This document shows positions 6,203 to 10,891 of a stretch of DNA of 10,891 nucleotides, piece by piece (the stretch's first letter is position 1; every line of letters starts with the position of its first letter). The notes under the pieces are model-generated. The model saw only the letters and a list, made by a program, of their open reading frames with translations, had not been told where the DNA came from and made no database searches. The stretch spans positions 1 to 10,891 of the forward strand of contig JALQTG010000104.1 in the NCBI GenBank assembly GCA_023264075.1, written 5' to 3'. A program made the position numbers and the translations under genes. The DNA is from Crocinitomicaceae bacterium (GTDB taxonomy: Bacteria; Bacteroidota; Bacteroidia; Flavobacteriales_D; Crocinitomicaceae).

Positions 6203-6895
6203 GTGGCTCTAAAAGTATCTAAAGCCGGCCGTCTAAAACCAATACTTATGTTGTTCTTGGTTTTTGGGCCGGCTCTTTTATTAATATTCGTTTCATTAAA
6301 TAAGTGTGAACATAAGTTTGAGCAACTACCCGTATATGGTAAGTTGGAGAATTTCAAATTTGTTTCCGCATCCGGTGATGAAATTACTCCCGAAACCCAA
6401 CTTGGTAAGGTAACTTTGTATTCTACCATTCAAGCGGGTTGCCCTCAGAATTGCGCTATTGACCTGTTGAAATACAATATGATGGTCTATCAGCATTACC
6501 GCAAGTATCAAAAGAAGATGGGGCACATTAAGTTTGTTTCTATCGTTACCGATCAAGACGGAAATCCAGTGGATGACTTAACGGAAGTTGAATTTTTAAT
6601 GAATGATATTGTTCAGGGCTATGACCCTTCTATTTGGACACTAGTAACGGGTGATCCTAAGCAAATTTATGACATTGAAAACAATGGTGTTAACCTGGTT
6701 ACGATGAAAAGTGATACAGCATTTGCAACAAAACCTTACCTTGAAATGTTACTCATTGTAGATAAAGAGAATAATCTCAGATTGGTGCGAAAAGGAAACC
6801 AAGAAGGACTTATTCGTGACTTTAAGGAACACATTGCATTACTTCAAAAACAGTATGACAAGGCAGCATACAAAGCGCGTAAGGAAGCAGAATAA
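6203..6895 (+). CDS. SCO-family-like membrane-anchored thioredoxin-fold protein, probable copper-ligand His lost
   Basis: This 230-residue protein has a basic N-terminus, one membrane anchor (about 13-31) and a periplasmic thioredoxin-like domain. The motif C80-P-Q-N-C84 sits where Sco1/SenC proteins carry CxxxC, and the C-terminal strand reads LLIVDKENNL (183-192). In SCO proteins a conserved His just before that strand is the third copper ligand. Here the aligned residue is Tyr179, with Lys177 nearby, and no His is close. It may thus act as a thiol-disulfide partner rather than a copper carrier. The start is GTG 6203: it leaves 12 bases after the previous stop and places basic residues before the anchor, whereas the next in-frame ATG (residue 16) would cut into the anchor. 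A helical charged tail (203-230) ends the protein. It is one base from the second SCO gene. Confidence 0.82.
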   Translation: MALKVSKAGRLKPILMLFLVFGPALLLIFVSLNKCEHKFEQLPVYGKLENFKFVSASGDEITPETQLGKVTLYSTIQAGCPQNCAIDLLKYNMMVYQHYRKYQKKMGHIKFVSIVTDQDGNPVDDLTEVEFLMNDIVQGYDPSIWTLVTGDPKQIYDIENNGVNLVTMKSDTAFATKPYLEMLLIVDKENNLRLVRKGNQEGLIRDFKEHIALLQKQYDKAAYKARKEAE

Positions 6896-6896
6896 A

Positions 6897-7547
6897 ATGA
6901 AATTAGTCAGTTTACTTTTCATTCTTGCAGGAATAGTTATTTCATGCGAGCAATTAAACGATTCAACTCAGGAAGGATTGCCATACATTGGTCATTATGA
7001 TATCGCCTTCGAAGAAGGCGATGGTTATTCAATTGGAGATACCATATATCATAAAGTTCCTGATTTTGTATACCTCACTCAGGACTCAACAGAGCTAAGT
7101 TCAGCGGATATTGAAGGTAAGGTTTGGGTGGCGAAGTTCTTCTTTTCAACATGTCCTACAATTTGCCCGCCAATGACTTCTTCCATGAAGCAATTGCGAA
7201 ATGATATGATGGAATACAACGATGATTTGGTTTACTTGGCTTTTTCTATAAATCCTGAAAAAGATACTCCCGAACGTCTACGTGAATATATCGGCGAACA
7301 CGAAATTGACAATACTGAGAATTGGTACTTTTTAACTGGAGTGGATGAAGAGGAGACACATCTTTTGGGAACAGAAGGTTTTAAAATTCATGCGATGTCT
7401 GATGATAATTCGCCTGGTGGATATGCACACAGTCCTAATTTCATTCTAGTTGACCAAAACAGACACATTAGAGGTTTATATGATGGATTAGAGCCAGATG
7501 ATGTAATTCAACTAAAAGAAGACATTAACAAATTACTGAAGAAATGA
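6897..7547 (+). CDS. sco: SCO1/SenC-family copper chaperone lipoprotein for CuA assembly
   Basis: SCO proteins deliver or reduce copper for the CuA centre of oxidase subunit II on the periplasmic side. This 216-residue protein has a lipoprotein signal: basic start, hydrophobic core and lipobox VISC with Cys17. It then has a thioredoxin-like domain with all three copper ligands: CxxxCP at C86 and C90 (FFFSTCPTICPPM, 81-93) and His178 in AHSPNFILVD (177-186). The motif SINPEKDTPERL (117-128) is the SCO version of the DP..DTP segment. The ATG 6897 is chosen because it lies one base after the previous stop and yields the lipoprotein signal; the in-frame ATG at 6816 lies inside the upstream gene. 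It overlaps the next gene by four bases (ATGA), which points to translational coupling. Confidence 0.94.
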   Translation: MKLVSLLFILAGIVISCEQLNDSTQEGLPYIGHYDIAFEEGDGYSIGDTIYHKVPDFVYLTQDSTELSSADIEGKVWVAKFFFSTCPTICPPMTSSMKQLRNDMMEYNDDLVYLAFSINPEKDTPERLREYIGEHEIDNTENWYFLTGVDEEETHLLGTEGFKIHAMSDDNSPGGYAHSPNFILVDQNRHIRGLYDGLEPDDVIQLKEDINKLLKK

Positions 7548-8074
7548 ATGAGGTAAAGCACACAGATGCTCAATTGGCTAAGTTTAGAAAACTTATCATT
7601 GCGCTTTCAATTGTTATTCCCGTGGCAGTAGCTGCATTGTTTGGAATTAAAATACCTGGTGTGGATTTTTCTTTTCTACCTCCAATTTATGCTGGGATTA
7701 ACGGATTAACTGCGGTTGTTTTGGTGAGCTCATTAGTCGCAATTAAAACAAAGAATATAAAACTGCATCAACGGTTAATTCAGATGGCTTTAGCGCTATC
7801 GCTGTTGTTTTTAGTGGCTTATGTAGCGTATCATATCACCTCGGACTCTACAAGTTACGGTGGAGAGTACGCTGCCTTGTACTATTTCATTCTAATTTCA
7901 CACATTGTATTGAGTGTTGTAGTGATTCCAATTGTGTTATTTACGTACCTATTCGCCTGGCAAGGTGATTTTGAACGTCACAAAAAATGGACGCGATTTG
8001 CCTTTCCGATTTGGTTGTATGTGGCGATTACGGGTGTTGTGGTATATTTAATGATTGCGCCTTTTTATGCTTAA
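7544..8074 (+). CDS. DUF420 / CtaM-like oxidase assembly membrane protein
   Basis: This 176-residue protein has five hydrophobic helices (about 17-36, 51-68, 80-98, 111-136 and 152-174). It fits the DUF420 family, whose Firmicutes member CtaM/YozB is needed for heme-copper oxidase function. Histidines at 75 (KLHQRL), 97 (AYHITS), 120 (ISHIVLS) and 146 (ERHKKWTR) lie at helix ends and could be heme or metal ligands; that role is inference. The family blocks KLHQRLIQMAL and FERHKKWTRFAFPIWLYVA are clear. Its start overlaps the stop of the SCO lipoprotein gene, and its position at the end of the oxidase genes is typical for Bacteroidetes. A role in assembling the oxidase, perhaps in heme a insertion, is likely but not shown by the sequence itself. 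Confidence 0.88.
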   Translation: MNEVKHTDAQLAKFRKLIIALSIVIPVAVAALFGIKIPGVDFSFLPPIYAGINGLTAVVLVSSLVAIKTKNIKLHQRLIQMALALSLLFLVAYVAYHITSDSTSYGGEYAALYYFILISHIVLSVVVIPIVLFTYLFAWQGDFERHKKWTRFAFPIWLYVAITGVVVYLMIAPFYA

Positions 8075-8086
8075 CAAGTTTTAGTT

Positions 8087-8848
8087 ATGAAATTACTTTC
8101 TTTCAATGTAAACGGAATCAGAGCAATTCTTAAAAAAGATTTTTTAAGAGATATTCAATACGTAAACCCCGATATTCTTTGCTTGCAAGAAACCAAAGCG
8201 CAAGATGATCAAGTGGCTGAAGCACTTTCTGTATTAAAAGGATATCAGTTGTATTCCAACTCTGCGGAAAGGAAAGGATATTCCGGAACTGCAATTCTCA
8301 CCAAAGAAAAACCGCTTTCAGTAACCTACGATATGGGAATCGAGGAACACGATAAAGAAGGACGTGTGATTGCAGCGGAGTATAATGATTTCTTTTTAGT
8401 AACTGTTTACACACCAAATTCGGGAAGCGAGCTGCTCAGACTTTCTTATCGTCAAGCGTGGGACAGGGCATTTTTGGACTATTTAAAAGCGCTAGAAAAG
8501 AAAAAGCCAGTAGTTGTGTGTGGTGATTTGAATGTGGCGCATAAAGATATTGACTTAGCGCGTCCGAAGGAAAACTACAACAAAGCCGCAGGATTCATGC
8601 AAGAGGAGATTGATGGGATGGATGCTTACACCAACAACGGTTTTGTAGATACGTTTAGAGCATTGCATCCTGATGGAATAAAATATTCTTGGTTTAGTTA
8701 CCGCGGTGGTGCAAGAGAGCGAAATGTAGGCTGGAGAATCGATTATTTCTTGGTGAGTGAAGCGCTACTTCCGCGCGTAAATGCAGCAGATATTCATAAT
8801 GAGGTATACGGTTCAGATCATTGCCCTGTGAGCGTGGAGATTGTTTAA
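8087..8848 (+). CDS. xth: Exodeoxyribonuclease III / class II AP endonuclease
   Basis: This 253-residue cytosolic enzyme belongs to the ExoIII/APE1 family, which cleaves DNA 5' of abasic sites and has 3'-exonuclease and 3'-repair activities in base excision repair. All catalytic motifs are present: FNVNGIRA (6-13, Asn7), LQETK (33-37, metal-binding Glu35), VYTPNSG (107-113, Tyr108), CGDLNVAH (145-152, Asp147 and Asn149), YSWFSYRGGARERNVGWRID (200-219, Asp219) and GSDHCPV (242-248, Asp244-His245). The length is normal. It begins 12 bases after the DUF420 gene, so it is probably carried on the oxidase transcript, although the function is unrelated. It converges on the flippase gene, with only 20 bases between the two stop codons and no obvious terminator hairpin there. 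Confidence 0.97.
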   Translation: MKLLSFNVNGIRAILKKDFLRDIQYVNPDILCLQETKAQDDQVAEALSVLKGYQLYSNSAERKGYSGTAILTKEKPLSVTYDMGIEEHDKEGRVIAAEYNDFFLVTVYTPNSGSELLRLSYRQAWDRAFLDYLKALEKKKPVVVCGDLNVAHKDIDLARPKENYNKAAGFMQEEIDGMDAYTNNGFVDTFRALHPDGIKYSWFSYRGGARERNVGWRIDYFLVSEALLPRVNAADIHNEVYGSDHCPVSVEIV

Positions 8849-8868
8849 TTGTACCATCGTATTGATTT

Positions 8869-10335
8869 TTAGCTTCTTAATTTCTCCATAAACCAAACCA
8901 ACCCTATAAAACCAACAATAAAGAAGTTATGTACTACTAGTTGTACTATCCCAAATTCGATGTCGATCCATTGAAATGTCAAGAAAATGAGTAGTGATAC
9001 ACTACTATACAGACCGAATTTCCTTAAATTGTACGGGATCGGATAGTGTTTCTGCCCCAAAAGATACGAAGCCACCATTTGTCCCCCGTAAACCGCTAGT
9101 GTAACCCAAGCACAAGCGATGTAACCTAATGTCGGTATAAAAGCTACATTCAATCCAACCGTAAAAATAGCTCCTCCTATTGCTATATAAGCCCCATATT
9201 TAGTCTGACCACTTAACTTATACCAGATACTTTGATTGATGTAGATTCCTAGGAATACATTGGCCAATAAAAGTATAGGAACAATTTTCAATCCTTCCCA
9301 ATAATTAGGGTTCGGTATAAAGTGCTTGATGATATCAATATTTAAGCTCACAGCAAGAAAGCATAGGAAAACCGCTCCTATAAAGTAGTTCATGACCTTT
9401 ACATAGGTTTTATTGCGGTCTTTGCTTTTCGCTTCAGCGAAGAAAAAAGGTTCTGCGGCATACCGATAGGCCTGCAAGAATATTGACACAAGCATAGCGA
9501 GTTTGTAACTTGCACTATAAATACCTACTTGCGCTTCAGCCGCTTTTAGTGATGCAATTTCGCCCAGTTCTTCAAGATTAGCGGAATAGGTTAAGTGTTT
9601 TAGGAGAATTCTATCAATGGTTTCGTTAATGATAAATGCAAAACCGGCTAGCGCCAAAGGGAAACTGTAGCGCAACATGAGTTTGATAAGCGTAAAATCT
9701 AATTTAAATGTAAGATTTAAGAAGTCCTTGTAAACAAAGGCGGGCTTGACCAGTGAAGCAATGATGTTGGCAATTAGAATAAAACGCACGCCTTGCTCGG
9801 GATTTTCTTTGTCAAAGAAGAGTAACAACAGAATGAGGTTCAGCCCGATGTTAATTGCGATGCTTGATAATTGGATAACAGCAAAGCGTTTGGCGCGTTC
9901 TTCTGCACGTAATTTAGCCAGTGGTAATGCACTAACAGCATCAATAACAACAATAACCCCCAATAAAATGATATATTCTGGATTGTTTCCGAATAACATT
10001 CGATCCGCGATGGATTGATGAAATAAAATTATAAGTGTTAGAAAACCACCATTTATTAGCAGTACGCTGAGTAATGATGAATTGAACACATGTTCTTTAT
10101 CGTCTCGTTCATTTCGGAATTTAAAAAAGGCCGTTTCCATTCCAAAAGTGAGTAGCACCATTAAAAAGGCTACCCAAGCATAGAGTTCAGATACAATTCC
10201 GTAATCAGCTGGGTCTTTGAATACCAGCGAACTGGTATAGAGAGGCACTAATAAATAATTTAAGAACCGACCAAGAATACTCGATAATCCATACACGGCT
10301 GTTTGTCCCGCGAGTTTTTTTAGTGGGTTACTCAT
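8869..10335 (-). CDS. Wzx/MOP-type polysaccharide (lipid-linked) flippase
   Basis: This 488-residue, highly hydrophobic protein has about 12-14 predicted helices and matches the polysaccharide-biosynthesis (Wzx/RfbX-like) branch of the MOP exporter superfamily. Such proteins flip lipid-linked glycans or related lipids across the inner membrane. The N-terminus, KKLAGQTAVYGLSSILGRFL (6-25) followed by LLVPLYT, and a block near 66-72 (GMETAFF) are typical of the Bacteroidetes members. The start ATG at 10335 is well placed: 27 bases after the AsmA-like stop with AGTAGAA just before it. It is likely co-transcribed with the AsmA-like gene. No glycosyltransferases or other glycan genes are in view, so this may be a housekeeping envelope flippase rather than part of an O-antigen or capsule cluster. 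The transported substrate is unknown. Confidence 0.88.
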   Translation of the reverse strand: MSNPLKKLAGQTAVYGLSSILGRFLNYLLVPLYTSSLVFKDPADYGIVSELYAWVAFLMVLLTFGMETAFFKFRNERDDKEHVFNSSLLSVLLINGGFLTLIILFHQSIADRMLFGNNPEYIILLGVIVVIDAVSALPLAKLRAEERAKRFAVIQLSSIAINIGLNLILLLLFFDKENPEQGVRFILIANIIASLVKPAFVYKDFLNLTFKLDFTLIKLMLRYSFPLALAGFAFIINETIDRILLKHLTYSANLEELGEIASLKAAEAQVGIYSASYKLAMLVSIFLQAYRYAAEPFFFAEAKSKDRNKTYVKVMNYFIGAVFLCFLAVSLNIDIIKHFIPNPNYWEGLKIVPILLLANVFLGIYINQSIWYKLSGQTKYGAYIAIGGAIFTVGLNVAFIPTLGYIACAWVTLAVYGGQMVASYLLGQKHYPIPYNLRKFGLYSSVSLLIFLTFQWIDIEFGIVQLVVHNFFIVGFIGLVWFMEKLRS

Positions 10336-10362
10336 TTCTACTTTGTGCTGATAAGTATGTAT

Positions 10363-10891
10363 TTAATTGCCATCTATTTCGAAGTATTCTTTTTCTTTCT
10401 CTCGTTCATTTTCTTTTTTCCAAGTGTCGATCACACTTCCCCATTTCGATTTCTTTTTTGTCTTTTTAGCAGGATCGAACTCCAAGTTTAAACTGTCTTT
10501 TTCGCGGTTAAAGTCCATAATCAATTGTTCTTGTCTTTTTTTCTCTTCAGGAAGTGATTGGATGGTACTGTCTTTTTTATTAATACCGAATCCTTCCTTC
10601 AAAACACTCTTGAACTCTTCTTTGGCCTCCTCTATTTCCTGCTGCTTATCTGCTTTTTTGGCTTCTCGATCCCATTCGAAATTTGGATCAAACAGATCGC
10701 CATACATACGCAGGTATACCCTAAAGCCAGAACCATCATCCACTATATCTCCAAATTCAGAAAGCGTTCGATTGCTTTTAAGCTCTCTAAATCTAAAGTC
10801 AAATGAGTAATCGACTTGATTCGTAAAGCTATGCTTCCCTGATAATCGAACATCTAATGCATTTGATTTTACCTCCATTTTTGGAATATAG
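10363..10891 (-). CDS. AsmA-like protein, C-terminal fragment (gene continues beyond the window)
   Basis: The frame is open from the window edge (before the ATG at 10878 the codons read Y-I-P-K) to a stop at 10363, so this is only the last 175 or so residues of a longer gene. The visible start, a run of strands ALDVRLSGKHSF then VDYSFDFRFREL, and the segment DDGSGFRVYLRMYGDLFDPNFEWDR (broken here at 46-70 of the ATG-started frame) match the C-terminal end of AsmA/TamB-type proteins of Bacteroidetes. These are large proteins with repeating beta structure that bridge the periplasm and are linked to lipid transport and outer-membrane homeostasis. The last 100 or so residues are a very charged Lys/Glu-rich helical tail, likely coiled coil. 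It is followed after 27 bases by the flippase gene, which suggests a shared envelope role. The call is good for a fragment but rests on the C-terminus only. Confidence 0.7.
   Translation of the reverse strand, partial: YIPKMEVKSNALDVRLSGKHSFTNQVDYSFDFRFRELKSNRTLSEFGDIVDDGSGFRVYLRMYGDLFDPNFEWDREAKKADKQQEIEEAKEEFKSVLKEGFGINKKDSTIQSLPEEKKRQEQLIMDFNREKDSLNLEFDPAKKTKKKSKWGSVIDTWKKENEREKEKEYFEIDGN

Noticed and set aside
6816..6896. ATG at 6816 as the start of the SCO lipoprotein
   Set aside because: It would overlap the upstream SCO-like gene by 80 bases and bury the lipoprotein signal; the ATG at 6897 gives a proper lipobox.
8849..8868. A shared terminator between the convergent xth and flippase genes
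   Set aside because: The 20 bases contain a short T run but no stem of useful length, so no terminator can be claimed.
10367..10810. Plus-strand open frames opposite the AsmA-like gene
   Set aside because: Their Ser/Phe-rich composition is what the complement of a Lys/Glu-rich coding strand gives; the minus strand carries the family motifs.
1..10891. CRISPR array, insertion sequence, prophage, defence island or RNA gene
   Set aside because: I saw no spaced direct repeats, transposase motifs, terminal inverted repeats, phage genes or tRNA/rRNA-like stretches, and all gaps between genes are under 300 bases.

Overview
The window is chromosomal DNA that looks like a member of the Bacteroidota, most likely order Flavobacteriales. 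The grounds are AT-rich coding sequence, few clear Shine-Dalgarno sites, promoter boxes of the Bacteroidetes type (TANNTTTG), and a gene order typical of the group: heme o synthase, two subunit III proteins, subunit IV, SCO proteins and a DUF420 protein in one run. The genus cannot be told from this window.

Layout. Positions 1-657 (minus) hold a FkbM-type methyltransferase cut by the left edge. Positions 737-2470 (minus) hold a compact three-gene unit read nadC, then an unknown acidic protein, then a PaaI-like thioesterase, with gaps of 6 and 3 bases. A 219-base divergent intergenic region (2471-2689) carries a promoter box for each direction. Positions 2690-8848 (plus) hold eight closely spaced genes: ctaB, a short-form subunit III, a full subunit III, subunit IV, two SCO-family proteins (one membrane-anchored, one lipoprotein), a DUF420/CtaM-like protein and an ExoIII-type nuclease. 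Positions 8869-10891 (minus, convergent) hold a Wzx/MOP-type flippase preceded by the C-terminal end of an AsmA-like protein that runs off the right edge.

How the genes work together. The plus-strand unit is the accessory half of an aa3/caa3-type cytochrome c oxidase: heme farnesylation (CtaB), non-catalytic subunits (III, III-like, IV), copper delivery (SCO) and an assembly factor (DUF420). The catalytic subunits I and II are not here and must be encoded elsewhere. The minus-strand genes serve NAD synthesis and the cell envelope.

No CRISPR array, mobile element, tRNA, rRNA or clearly foreign island was seen, and I found no evidence of a wholly new defence-type or mobile system. The most interesting signals lie inside the oxidase genes. 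Both subunit III paralogues carry a large insertion at the same place, the loop between helix 3 and helix 4 that should face the periplasm. One insertion contains a degenerate repeat (LYYKGxPL...NGxxL) and the other a histidine cluster. The first SCO protein keeps the CxxxC copper/thiol motif but seems to lack the copper-ligand histidine that its neighbour keeps. nadC appears to be transcribed with almost no 5' leader.
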